A stretch of 64,000 bases of DNA from SMBSF63 sp034003545 (lineage in GTDB: Bacteria > Chloroflexota > Anaerolineae > Anaerolineales > Anaerolineaceae): NCBI GenBank assembly GCA_964447155.1, contig CAYURM010000006.1, positions 55,311 to 119,310 of the forward strand, given 5' to 3'. The notes under the pieces are model-generated. The model was given only the letters and a program-made list of their open reading frames with translations, was not told the origin of the DNA and did not search any database. Shown piece by piece: positions 43,288 through 52,000 of this stretch. Position numbers and translations under genes: made by a program. Within the stretch, counting starts at the first letter, position 1. Every line of letters begins with the position of its first letter.

Positions 43288-44268
43288 TTACCTTGCATCG
43301 GCCAACCAACAAGCCACTTTATGATTCTCATTTACCGCAATCAAAGGTGGTTTAACATTGCATCGGTCGTGTTTAAATTGACAGCGATTCATAAACGGAC
43401 AACTTTTAGGTTCGTCATAAAGTACCGGGGGATTTCCTGAAATAGAATACAGCTTGCTTTTCTCTTCTCTGTCAAGACGTGGCAGACAGTTTAGCAAACC
43501 AATTGTATAGGGATGAATGGGCTGGTTATAGATTTCATCAACAACGGCTTCCTCAATTACCCCTCCCGCATACATAACAATCACTCTTTGTGCCAAACCA
43601 GCAACCACACCAAGATCATGAGTAATCCACACGATGGAAGCTCCAACATCATCCTGGAGGTTCTGAACGAGGTCAACAATTTGTGCTTGAATAGTTACAT
43701 CAAGCGCTGTTGTCGGCTCATCCGCAATGATGATATCGGGGCTGCATGAAAGTGCGATGGCAATCATCACGCGTTGGCGCATCCCGCCAGAAAATTGATG
43801 GGGGTATTGCTTTATCCGTTTTCGGGGTTCAGGAATCCCAACCTGATTCAATAAATCTACCGCTTTATCAAAAGCTTCCTGTCTTGAAATATGCTTGTGC
43901 TCCATCATCGGCTCAATCAATTGTCGTTCTATCTTTAATACAGGGTTCAATGAAGTCATTGGATCCTGAAACACCATCCCTATCTTTCTTCCACGGATCG
44001 ACCGCAACGCTTCATTTGATATTTTTAATAAATCCTTACCCATAAAACAGGCGGTACCACTCATAATTTCAGCGGGAGGTTGTGGAATTAACCCCAAAAT
44101 TGACAGCATGGTTACACTCTTTCCACAACCGCTTTCTCCCACAACGGCTATTGTCTCCCCCTTGTTTAGGTGAAAGCTCACACCATTGACCGCATGGATG
44201 ATGCCTTCAGGTGTGTGAAATTGCGTAACAAGATTTTCAACCTTTAAGATGGGTTTATCTTTATCCAT
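43288..44268 (-). CDS. dppD: ABC transporter ATP-binding protein DppD
   Basis: 326 residues. Walker A GESGCGKSVTM, signature FSGGMRQRVMIAIAL, Walker B IIIADEPTTALDVT, switch His in ITHDLG, then the Cys-rich oligopeptide-transporter tail (SCPFMNRCQFKHDRC). The ATG at 44268 has GGGAG upstream; TTG at 44277 is possible. Together with DppF it would energise the DppABC parts encoded 4 kb further on. Confidence 0.92.
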   Translation of the reverse strand: MDKDKPILKVENLVTQFHTPEGIIHAVNGVSFHLNKGETIAVVGESGCGKSVTMLSILGLIPQPPAEIMSGTACFMGKDLLKISNEALRSIRGRKIGMVFQDPMTSLNPVLKIERQLIEPMMEHKHISRQEAFDKAVDLLNQVGIPEPRKRIKQYPHQFSGGMRQRVMIAIALSCSPDIIIADEPTTALDVTIQAQIVDLVQNLQDDVGASIVWITHDLGVVAGLAQRVIVMYAGGVIEEAVVDEIYNQPIHPYTIGLLNCLPRLDREEKSKLYSISGNPPVLYDEPKSCPFMNRCQFKHDRCNVKPPLIAVNENHKVACWLADAR

Positions 44269-44316
44269 AAATTTCAACTCCCGCGGTGCTAAACCTGGAA
44301 CACTATTCGTATAAAC

Positions 44317-45690
44317 CTAACCTGGTTGATTTCTTTTATGTAATTTGCGGATGGCTTTTCCAAAACCGGGTTTTGCTACCACTTCACCCTGCTGATAAAC
44401 CAAATTCCCCCGAACAAATGTCTTTTCAACATAGCCTTTAAATTTTTCTCCCACATATGCAGAATGCTTATTTTTAGACAAGAGTGCATCTGCTTCCAAT
44501 GTCCATTCTTTATCCAGGTCAACGATGATAAAATCTGCATCGGTTCCGGGAATCAGGCTGCCTTTTTCTGGATAAACGCCATACGTTTTCGCTGGATGGA
44601 TCGACATCATCTGAACCACCTGCAACAGGGACAAGCTCCGTTTATGAACCCCTTCCGTCAATATTGCCGGCAGCATGGTTTGAATACCTGTGATCCCCCC
44701 CCATGCCTGCCAGATATTATCAGAACCTTGCAATTTGTCGCTTTCAAGACAGGGGGAATGGTCTGAAGCAATAATGTCAACAACACCATCTTTCACCAGA
44801 CTCCACATCTCCTCTACCATCGCTCGAGAACGTAATGGCGGTGCACATTTTGCTTCCGGCCCAATCCGTTTAAAATCTTCCTGATCGAAGAAAAGATAAT
44901 GTGGGCAAGTTTCAGACGTAACATGAACGCCCCTTTGTTTGGCCTGGGCAATGATCCTGATCCCGTCTGGAGTTGAAATATGAGCAACATTTGAATACCC
45001 TTTGGTTAATTCAGTAAGCAAACAAACTCGATGAATTGCTTCGATCTCCGTTTCAGGCGGCCGCGCTTCATACCAGGCAGATCGATCCACTCGCCCTTCT
45101 GCTTTTAGCTTATCCGTCAGGTAATTAATAATGAATTCATTTTCTGAATGAATGCTGATCATGTTCCCCAAACTGCTGATTTTTTTAAGCCCCTCAAACA
45201 ACAAATCATCATCTATTCTTTCAAAATCAACACCACTGTTGCTCAAGAAAGTTTTATAACCAATCACACCCTCTGCTTCTAAAGCATCAATTTCTTCAAT
45301 GTTGTTGTCAACCACCCCCCCATAATGGGCAATATCAATAATTGAATCCGACTCAACCAGTTTACGTTTTCTGTTTAATTCAAATGTATTGATCGTGGGC
45401 GGCGTACTATTCAAGGGCATTTCAAAGACGGTAGTTACCCCGCCCGCGGCAGCCGCAAAACTTCCTGTCCGAATCCCCTCCCAATCCGTGCGTCCCGGTT
45501 CATTGAAATGGCAATGAGCATCCACCAAGCCTGGCAACAGGTATTTATTCCGGGCATCAATCACCAAATCGGCAGATATTTCCGGGTCACCATATACTAA
45601 CGCCTGAATTTTCTCACCTTCAACAAATATTCCCCCGGTAAAAATGGTGGTGCCAGTTACAATCTTTGCATTCTTAACGTAAAGAGACAT
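44317..45690 (-). CDS. allB: Allantoinase (AllB-type)
   Basis: 457 residues. Of the three paralogs this one is closest to E. coli AllB: HCH in VDAHCHFNEPGRTDWEG, EMPLNSTPPT, the carboxylated-Lys candidate in GYKTFLSNSG, H in SIHSEN, CPHYLFF, D in ASDHSPC, WGGITGIQ and the C-terminal HSAYVGEKFKGYVEKT all mirror AllB segments. It opens allantoin to allantoate, the entry reaction for the AllC and AllE enzymes encoded 11-15 kb downstream. First gene of the run that includes the Dpp transporter; a palindrome lies about 110 bp upstream. Confidence 0.88.
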   Translation of the reverse strand: MSLYVKNAKIVTGTTIFTGGIFVEGEKIQALVYGDPEISADLVIDARNKYLLPGLVDAHCHFNEPGRTDWEGIRTGSFAAAAGGVTTVFEMPLNSTPPTINTFELNRKRKLVESDSIIDIAHYGGVVDNNIEEIDALEAEGVIGYKTFLSNSGVDFERIDDDLLFEGLKKISSLGNMISIHSENEFIINYLTDKLKAEGRVDRSAWYEARPPETEIEAIHRVCLLTELTKGYSNVAHISTPDGIRIIAQAKQRGVHVTSETCPHYLFFDQEDFKRIGPEAKCAPPLRSRAMVEEMWSLVKDGVVDIIASDHSPCLESDKLQGSDNIWQAWGGITGIQTMLPAILTEGVHKRSLSLLQVVQMMSIHPAKTYGVYPEKGSLIPGTDADFIIVDLDKEWTLEADALLSKNKHSAYVGEKFKGYVEKTFVRGNLVYQQGEVVAKPGFGKAIRKLHKRNQPG

Positions 45691-45800
45691 TTAAATTCTC
45701 CAATTGATTGAATGGGTATTTATCTAACGGATAATTTGAGTTTAAATACGCCCAGATTTTAAAAAAGACATCAGGAATTGAAACAATACTTAAACAATTA

Positions 45801-45820
45801 CCCTATAAATAATTATAGGG
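45801..45820. promoter_or_regulatory. 20-bp palindrome upstream of allB
   Basis: CCCTATAA and TTATAGGG flank ATAA (perfect 8-bp arms). On the minus strand it contains TATAAT, a possible -10 box, but no good -35 box is seen 16-18 bp upstream. It may be an operator or a weak hairpin in the 198-bp gap between the small membrane protein gene and allB. Confidence 0.45.
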
Positions 45821-45887
45821 TTCCGCCGTTAAGTATCCATAAAGAACATATAAGGGCAAAGTAAGGGAAGTTCCTCTCGTCCTGATA

Positions 45888-46085
45888 TTACGCTGCCAAA
45901 ATAATCAACAACATCCCCAATCCAATCATCCCCAGGTCGAACCATGCAAAAATCAAATGATCATGGATCAAAGCGTTGTATAACAAAAAAGGCATCACCA
46001 TCAATAAAATAAGCGCCGCTACCATGATTTTGAATTGATTTGCCTTGCGCCAGGCACCAGAGAAGCGTTTGTGTTTTGTTTTCAT
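45888..46085 (-). CDS. Small two-helix membrane protein
   Basis: 65 residues: a basic N-terminus (KTKHKRFSGAWRKANQFK) and two hydrophobic segments (about 20-38 and 46-64). Its ATG overlaps the stop of the lactate-permease-type gene (ATGA), so it is translated with it and may be an accessory subunit of that carrier. Family not recognised. Confidence 0.65.
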   Translation of the reverse strand: MKTKHKRFSGAWRKANQFKIMVAALILLMVMPFLLYNALIHDHLIFAWFDLGMIGLGMLLIILAA

Positions 46086-47656
46086 AATGTAGACCCCGAT
46101 AAAACCAGCACTGTAGTCACCACAGCCATCAGCAGCAGAAGCAGCACACCATAGATCAACATGCGGCCGATTACTTCTCCCTCACGGTCATTCAAACCAA
46201 CTGTGCTGCAGCCTACAATCACCTTGGCAGGAGCCATGATACTCCCCAGAGACCCGCCGGCAGTTTGAGCTGCCAGAACGAGGGTGGTGCTCAAGCCGAG
46301 AAGCTGGGCGGTGTTCATCTGAAGCACACCAAACAGCACATTGGCATTGTTATTGCTGCCCGTAATAAAGGCGCCCAATGCCCCGATGAAAGGAGCCACC
46401 ACTGGATAGAGAGTCTGCCCAAAGCTTTTACTTAACCCCTGCGCCAGGATATAGGTCATACCGCTGTGAGACATCATCAATGCCATCCCGACCATTGCCA
46501 GGATCCCCAGGCTGGATTTGACGGCACTGCGCCCCATTTTCTGCAAAATACGCGTTGGTGCGCCAGGTTTGTAATATCCCGATCGGGCATAAACAAAATA
46601 AGCGATCAAAGAAGTGTATAGAAGTACTGCACCTGGATGTCCAAAGATATTGATTTCGCGTCCGACTTCTGCCGGTGTTACCCACCCCAAGGCAGTAGTA
46701 ATTTCAGGAAATTTCAAAGCAATTTGTACTTGTCCCAGGAAGTCCTCGACAGCTGGAACCAGTTTGGTAAGGAAGGTCAAAACAATCAAAAAGAGATAGG
46801 CAGATATCGAGATGAACAACGAAGGCTGACCATTTGCACTTTCTGTTTTGCCATCAGATCCCACGATATTTCCGTGATACAGCGGCAGACGGGTGATCAA
46901 CACACTCACGATCAATCCCGTCAAGCCCGCCCCGGTGGCGCCCAGCGTCCACATACCATTGGTCACCAACAGATATTGCACCACACTCATGCTGCTGCCC
47001 AGGATGAATACCGCGGGCAAACTATGCCACAGCCCTTTCCAGCCCGCCCCCACATAGGCGACCAGTATTCCGCAGCCGAAGGATGCGATCCCCAGCAGGA
47101 CTGCTGCCGCGGGAGCCAGCAATTCGCCCGGCAAGCCGGTCACCGCCAACAGGGACTGAAATGAAGTTGCCAGTGAGCCAAAATTGACCGCCCAGCCATG
47201 CCCCACGGAAGCCATGATCACCGACTGTACCGGGCTGAACCCCAACCCCACCAACAGCGGCGCCACAATCGCTACCGGAACGCCAAACCCTCCCATGCCT
47301 TGCAGAAAGGAAGCAAATACCCACCCCAACAGTAGCCCTTGCATGACCCGATCTGCTGTCAGGCGGGGTAAGGATTGGCCGATCACTTTAACCGCACCAG
47401 CCTCATCAGCGACATGGAACAACAAGAGCGCCATCCAGATAATGTACATCACGTCCAGAGCCAACAATAAGGACTTGATCTGGGCGAATGCCAACAGTTT
47501 CATGTTCGCACCAAAGAAAAGAACGGCGATAGCGATGGCGGTGAACCAGCCCGCTGCCCCGGCTTTGCTGCCGCCCCATTTGAAGGACACCATCAAAACC
47601 AGGATAACAGCTATCGGCAGGACAGCCAATAACCAGTTCCAGATTGTTAAATGCAT
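46082..47656 (-). CDS. L-lactate permease family (LctP) transporter
   Basis: 524 residues with at least twelve hydrophobic segments. Family motifs include LQGMGGFGVPVAIVAPLLVGLGFSP near residue 118, GHGWAVNFGSL near 150, SHSGMTYILAQ near 400, and the C-terminal TGSNNNANVLFG and QTAGGSLGSIMAPAKV. LctP proteins move lactate or glycolate with protons or sodium. Here it could import or export a hydroxy acid from ureide breakdown, such as glycolate, lactate or oxamate (inferred). AAGGTGA precedes the ATG. Confidence 0.9.
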   Translation of the reverse strand: MHLTIWNWLLAVLPIAVILVLMVSFKWGGSKAGAAGWFTAIAIAVLFFGANMKLLAFAQIKSLLLALDVMYIIWMALLLFHVADEAGAVKVIGQSLPRLTADRVMQGLLLGWVFASFLQGMGGFGVPVAIVAPLLVGLGFSPVQSVIMASVGHGWAVNFGSLATSFQSLLAVTGLPGELLAPAAAVLLGIASFGCGILVAYVGAGWKGLWHSLPAVFILGSSMSVVQYLLVTNGMWTLGATGAGLTGLIVSVLITRLPLYHGNIVGSDGKTESANGQPSLFISISAYLFLIVLTFLTKLVPAVEDFLGQVQIALKFPEITTALGWVTPAEVGREINIFGHPGAVLLYTSLIAYFVYARSGYYKPGAPTRILQKMGRSAVKSSLGILAMVGMALMMSHSGMTYILAQGLSKSFGQTLYPVVAPFIGALGAFITGSNNNANVLFGVLQMNTAQLLGLSTTLVLAAQTAGGSLGSIMAPAKVIVGCSTVGLNDREGEVIGRMLIYGVLLLLLMAVVTTVLVLSGSTL

Positions 47657-47704
47657 TCTTTAATCACCTTTTCACCGGGCTGACTTTCGAGCATCCTTGT
47701 CCAA

Positions 47705-48430
47705 TCAATTTAAGATCGGCAACAAATCTGACAGAACCTTAATTACAGGGCAGGTTGCCTCAGGGAATAAAGTGCGCGGATCAATTAATATAGGCTGAAT
47801 TTTGGCGTTTTCAGCACCTTTAATATCTACCCAATAATTATCCCCAACATACACGATTTCATCGGGGCGTTTTCCAAATTCTTCTAAATATAAATGGAAG
47901 ATCCGGGCATCTGGTTTCATTGCCCCAAGCTGTCCGGCTGAATAAGAACAACTGATATATTCTGAAAGATTATAATACTGAACAACATCAGCAACGGGAG
48001 AATAGCGATTTGATAAAACGCCCAATTTATATCCTCTTGCTAAAAGAGTCGTCAAAACATCTCGCGTATCCTCCGCGAGATACTCACTTCTTTCATTTAC
48101 TTCTATAATTTCGGCAATTTCAACAGCGATATCCGCAATTTCGTGAAATGAAATATCCAAAGACTGGCAGTAATACTGAATAAAATTAACCCAAAATTCC
48201 GTACCCTTGCTCCGGTCATGATTCGTTGGATCATTATTGTAATTAACCGGATCTTCCCAAAACTTAAGGGATAACCGCTGAGCTTCCTTGCTCTGCTCCG
48301 AGTCAATAACCAATCCTCTTTGTTCAAATGACTGTTGAATAAAATCCTCAAGTTTTGGTTCCTTGTGGACCAGAGTTCCATCCAGGTCGAACACAATTCC
48401 TGAGTACTGCTCAAGCTTTAATTCTCGCAT
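47705..48430 (-). CDS. HAD-superfamily phosphatase
   Basis: 241 residues. HAD motif I DLDGTL near residue 17, a helical cap of about 90 residues, motif II in GVLSNRYS, the motif III lysine in GAMKPDARIF and motif IV VGDNYWVDIKGAE. All catalytic residues are present. The subfamily is like phosphoglycolate phosphatase; probably removes phosphate from a small sugar or acid. The ATG at 48430 has GGGAGAG at good distance; an upstream ATG at 48445 lacks it. 25 bp after a peptidase gene. Confidence 0.85.
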   Translation of the reverse strand: MRELKLEQYSGIVFDLDGTLVHKEPKLEDFIQQSFEQRGLVIDSEQSKEAQRLSLKFWEDPVNYNNDPTNHDRSKGTEFWVNFIQYYCQSLDISFHEIADIAVEIAEIIEVNERSEYLAEDTRDVLTTLLARGYKLGVLSNRYSPVADVVQYYNLSEYISCSYSAGQLGAMKPDARIFHLYLEEFGKRPDEIVYVGDNYWVDIKGAENAKIQPILIDPRTLFPEATCPVIKVLSDLLPILN

Positions 48431-48455
48431 TTCAAACTCTCCCATAATATATCAA

Positions 48456-49541
48456 TCATCGATCATCATTCTCAAAGTAAGCAGCCATCCAATAAATTGT
48501 CTTCGCAAGATTGACAATATCGGAAAGGGCAACAGTTGGATAGCCGGTATCAAAATGGCGGTTTACAGTTGGATACCCAACAGAAATGACGTTACGGGTT
48601 ACCTCTAAACACGCAATATCATCACCTCTTGAGACCCTGTCGTGATTCTCAAAAATCTGAACCCCCTGTTTTTGCATTTCCTTTACCAGGAATTTCTGTT
48701 TAACAAAAAGATCGGGAGGGGTCAGGGTTGCTAATCCACCGCCCGTTTTTTCAGCAAATGAAGCCCCGCTGCCGAGCATTTTGTCATCCTGACCGCCATG
48801 CCCATCAACAACGATGCATACATCCGGTGTGTCCATTTTCCTGAACAGCCTTCGGGCGCCACGGGCAAAGAATGCAGGTACACTTGCCGGTCCCTCTTCT
48901 TCATCCGTGAAAACAAACCCGGCATTGGAATTTGGAAAGGATTTAAATAATGCCTTTGCAGCGAGCAAACAAGCCGTTACCCCGGCAGCATTATCCGTAA
49001 TCCCCTGCACAAACCCATCCTGATAGTGAGCAGGCACATGATAAACAATCCGATCCCCTGTCTGCAATTCACCATGATCTGACAAGTAATACGGCACAGC
49101 TTCATCATTCTGTGTTTTAGAAAAAATCTGTCCAGTGGATACTTGCTTGTAACAATCATCCTGCAAATCATACCGAAGGCCAACCGCCGCAACCTGAATG
49201 GTAGAAAGGTGCTTGCAAAAAGGAATGATCCGCCACAAATTTTCACTTTCCTTCCTATCAACAAAATAACTGATCTGGTCTGCATGGGCCATCATCATAA
49301 TCTTTGGATCGCGGTCACTGGTATGGAAAATGCTGTTTCCAGTACCATGAAAATCAGGATCAAAATTGCTGTTTTCCAAATCAAACTCTTTGATGATTTC
49401 ATTAATCACAACAGCACGGGTATACTGAACCGTTTGACTGGGCGCATGCGTGTTTGCAATCTTCTCGAACATTTCAAAAGCCGAATCGTCAGCAAACAAT
49501 GTTTCAACCGCTTTATATGATTTGATAAGTGAATTAACCAT
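48456..49541 (-). CDS. M42/M28-like metallo-aminopeptidase
   Basis: 361 residues. Dinuclear-metal motifs: MMAHADQISYF (His, Asp), ITDNAAGVTA with the bridging Asp, DEEEGP with catalytic and ligand Glu, VVDGHGG, and the C-terminal His in GYPTVNRHFDTGY. The order matches glutamyl-aminopeptidase/deblocking-aminopeptidase families. Could free an amino acid from a peptide- or amide-linked conjugate. AAAGGAGG lies 10 bp before the ATG at 49541. Between a PfkB-like and a HAD gene. Confidence 0.82.
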   Translation of the reverse strand: MVNSLIKSYKAVETLFADDSAFEMFEKIANTHAPSQTVQYTRAVVINEIIKEFDLENSNFDPDFHGTGNSIFHTSDRDPKIMMMAHADQISYFVDRKESENLWRIIPFCKHLSTIQVAAVGLRYDLQDDCYKQVSTGQIFSKTQNDEAVPYYLSDHGELQTGDRIVYHVPAHYQDGFVQGITDNAAGVTACLLAAKALFKSFPNSNAGFVFTDEEEGPASVPAFFARGARRLFRKMDTPDVCIVVDGHGGQDDKMLGSGASFAEKTGGGLATLTPPDLFVKQKFLVKEMQKQGVQIFENHDRVSRGDDIACLEVTRNVISVGYPTVNRHFDTGYPTVALSDIVNLAKTIYWMAAYFENDDR

Positions 49542-49558
49542 TCTTGCCAAACCTCCTT

Positions 49559-50479
49559 TTAATCTTGTAATTCCAAATTCATTCGCCCTTCTTCAAGGCG
49601 TTTATCCCTTTCTGTCCACATATCAGCATTGAATCTACAAACGCCAAACTGTTCCATGGTAAAACTGGCACTCACCGCACCCATTAATGCTGATTCGATA
49701 AAACTTTTCCCTTCACAAAGGCCAACCATTAAACCACCTAAATACGCATTTCCGGCACCGGTAACATCAATGATCGTTTTTTTAATGGCAGGTATTTTTT
49801 GATAGGAACCTGTCTCGCTGCCAAGTATAGACCCTTTCTCCCCCATTCTCAGAGAAACTCGCCGGGCACCCCATGACAACAATGCATCAATGATCCTGTG
49901 GGGGTCTTTCTCTCCCGTGATTTTTTCACCCTCCAGCAAGTTTGGTGAAAAAAGATCGACTTCTGGCAGGATTTTAATATATTTTTCTTTCGCCCAAAGA
50001 ACCTGATAAATGGAAGGCTCCATAATGATTTTCATTGAAGGGTTGAGTTTTCTCAGCAAACGGATATTCTCAAGTGATTCTTCATATGAACCGGAGAAAT
50101 AAAAATGACAACCTTTTATCAATTTATACTCTTCTGGCAAATCAAATAATGTCAAATTTAATTGAGAAACTTTAATTTTCTCATCCCGAAAAATTTCAAC
50201 CCGCCGCTCGTCTGGCTGAAAGATCTGCCATGCCCGCGTGGTTTTGTCCTGCAAAACTTTTAACATGGAAAGATCAAAGTTTAATTCATTTAGAATTTCG
50301 AGATGTTCTTGTTGAAAATCTTTACCGACACTTGCCAAAAGACCTATACGATCCGACCAAACCCTCGCTCCTGCCATGGCATGGACACCAGCACCTCCTA
50401 ACACATTCAAAAACATCCTGTCATCCCAAAATAGAATATCATCAATGAAAACATTCGAGAGACTTATATAATCTGGCAT
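49559..50479 (-). CDS. PfkB-family protein with Asp-to-Asn change in the active site
   Basis: 306 residues, ribokinase fold with GGAGVHAMAGARV near residue 28. The catalytic motif that should read GAGD is GAGN (residues 241-244, DVTGAGNAYLGG), so the general base is missing while the anion hole is intact. Some PfkB relatives of the Mak32 type are of this kind, to my knowledge without an established reaction. It may be a regulatory sugar-binding protein or a slow kinase. Located between MFS and peptidase genes. Confidence 0.8.
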   Translation of the reverse strand: MPDYISLSNVFIDDILFWDDRMFLNVLGGAGVHAMAGARVWSDRIGLLASVGKDFQQEHLEILNELNFDLSMLKVLQDKTTRAWQIFQPDERRVEIFRDEKIKVSQLNLTLFDLPEEYKLIKGCHFYFSGSYEESLENIRLLRKLNPSMKIIMEPSIYQVLWAKEKYIKILPEVDLFSPNLLEGEKITGEKDPHRIIDALLSWGARRVSLRMGEKGSILGSETGSYQKIPAIKKTIIDVTGAGNAYLGGLMVGLCEGKSFIESALMGAVSASFTMEQFGVCRFNADMWTERDKRLEEGRMNLELQD

Positions 50480-50506
50480 GGTTCTGTTTTCCTTTCTAAT
50501 TTCAAG

Positions 50507-51655
50507 TCATGAATCTGCTTGCGCGTATTGACGCAAAGATTTTTGAATTAAAATAAAGCCTATTATCCCAAAACCGATATTTAACCACCAAACCGACCGA
50601 ATACCAAGCCATTCATACGTCATTCCCGCCAGCAGCAATCCCAGGCCAGATCCAATCCCCCCCATCGCAGCCGAATACAATGCCTGTCCGGAAGCACGCC
50701 ACTCTTTCTCAATGTTTTTATCAATGAAGGAAACACCTACTACCATAAAACTTACAATGGCGACGCTATGTAAAATCTGGGTAGGAAGAACCCAAACCGG
50801 ATTTTGAATAAACGTATACAATATCCAGCGAATGGGTAAAGCGAGTGCACCGAATAATATCAATTTATTTTCAGAAAATTTTCTTAGGAGAAAAGGCGTC
50901 ATCAGCATTAGAGGGACTTCAAATAACGCTTGTAAAGATGAATTGAATCCGATTATCCAGGGCTGGGCGCCCAATGATTGCAGGAATACTGACATATAAT
51001 TCATTGCAATCCCTAAACTTGCACCAACAAACACACTGCCGAAAATAAAACTGAAATATTTTTCACGGCCAGGAAGAAACTTTGCGCTCCCCAAATGATT
51101 ATCCACATCAAGAGGTTTTTCATCTTTAGGCAGCCATAGACAAATAATTGCCAAGATGAAATATAAAACCCCCAAAATTACAGTGAAGTATGTCCCTAAG
51201 TATTGCAGCAAAAGACTACCAAAAATCAAACTGGAAATAGCAAAGCTTAAAGAACCCCAGGAACGCAAGGGGCCATAACCAGAACGATCTCCGTTTTTTT
51301 CTAAATGATCCAGGATCATCGCATTAATGATTGGATGGATAGTAACGTTGCTGATCGCCCATAAAATGGAAAAACCAAAAACCAAATTAAAGGTATTGCT
51401 CAAGCCAATCCCAATAATGGAAATACACATACTCAAACAGCTGATGATTAAAATTGACCGTCGCGAATGCAGCACATCGCTCAAATATCCGCCTAAAGGC
51501 TGGAGAAGAAGCGCAGCGATCGGCATGCTTCCCAGCAGAAAACCGACCTGAATCCCGGAAAAATCCTCCTGATACAGGTAGAGCGCAAAATATGGCCCCA
51601 TAATGCCAACAGATAAATATTGAACAAAGAAAAATAACTTAAATTTAAAATTCAT
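50507..51655 (-). CDS. MFS transporter, LacY/nucleoside-symporter-like
   Basis: 382 residues from the ATG at 51655, twelve hydrophobic segments. The GYGPLRSWGSLSFAISS segment near residue 118 and the very short N-terminus (MNFKFKLFFFVQYLSVG) are typical of the MFS_1-like group that includes sugar and nucleoside proton symporters. An in-frame TTG at 51724 would add an unlikely leader. First gene of the 51.7-45.9 kb run; a nucleoside or glycoside may be its cargo (inferred). Confidence 0.85.
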   Translation of the reverse strand: MNFKFKLFFFVQYLSVGIMGPYFALYLYQEDFSGIQVGFLLGSMPIAALLLQPLGGYLSDVLHSRRSILIISCLSMCISIIGIGLSNTFNLVFGFSILWAISNVTIHPIINAMILDHLEKNGDRSGYGPLRSWGSLSFAISSLIFGSLLLQYLGTYFTVILGVLYFILAIICLWLPKDEKPLDVDNHLGSAKFLPGREKYFSFIFGSVFVGASLGIAMNYMSVFLQSLGAQPWIIGFNSSLQALFEVPLMLMTPFLLRKFSENKLILFGALALPIRWILYTFIQNPVWVLPTQILHSVAIVSFMVVGVSFIDKNIEKEWRASGQALYSAAMGGIGSGLGLLLAGMTYEWLGIRSVWWLNIGFGIIGFILIQKSLRQYAQADS

Positions 51656-52000
51656 TGGTAACGACCTTGCACTACACTTATTAATGGTGAAACAATGAAA
51701 GGCTATGCCGTACCACAAGTACATGTTTTCCCCTGCACTTGGAATGAAAGTGCAGGGGGAAACACATCGGCAGCGATATCAGACAATGCCACTCAATCAT
51801 TGGATCTGGATTATTGGTGTGATGCTGAATACGACAGGATCAAGATGCTGCCTGAGAATCATGTATCAGGGCAAATAAATCCTCATCCGGTGAATATTCC
51901 TGATAACGGTAATTTTACAAAGAAGCACAGGATGATTTTTTTTAACCGTATTTACACCACTTAATAAAATTTTGTCAGCTGATCAGCCAGCATTGTCGCT
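51656..52000. other. 345-bp intergenic stretch with a strong hairpin
   Basis: No gene supported. A 14-bp stem with one bulge lies at 51727-51763 (TTTCCCCTGCACTT and complement, 6-nt loop) without a U-run, so attenuation or RNA processing is possible. TGGT-AACG-ACCT at 51656-51667, one base off the GntR operator pattern, overlaps the MFS ribosome-site region. An 89-codon plus-strand frame here resembles no family. Confidence 0.5.

Noticed and set aside
51656..51667. Third GntR operator before the MFS gene
   Set aside because: One base off the palindrome and not beside a recognisable promoter; mentioned only as a weak possibility.
51695..51964. Plus-strand 89-codon frame between SIS gene C and the MFS gene
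   Set aside because: Opposite to all neighbours, no ribosome site or family resemblance, and it spans a hairpin.
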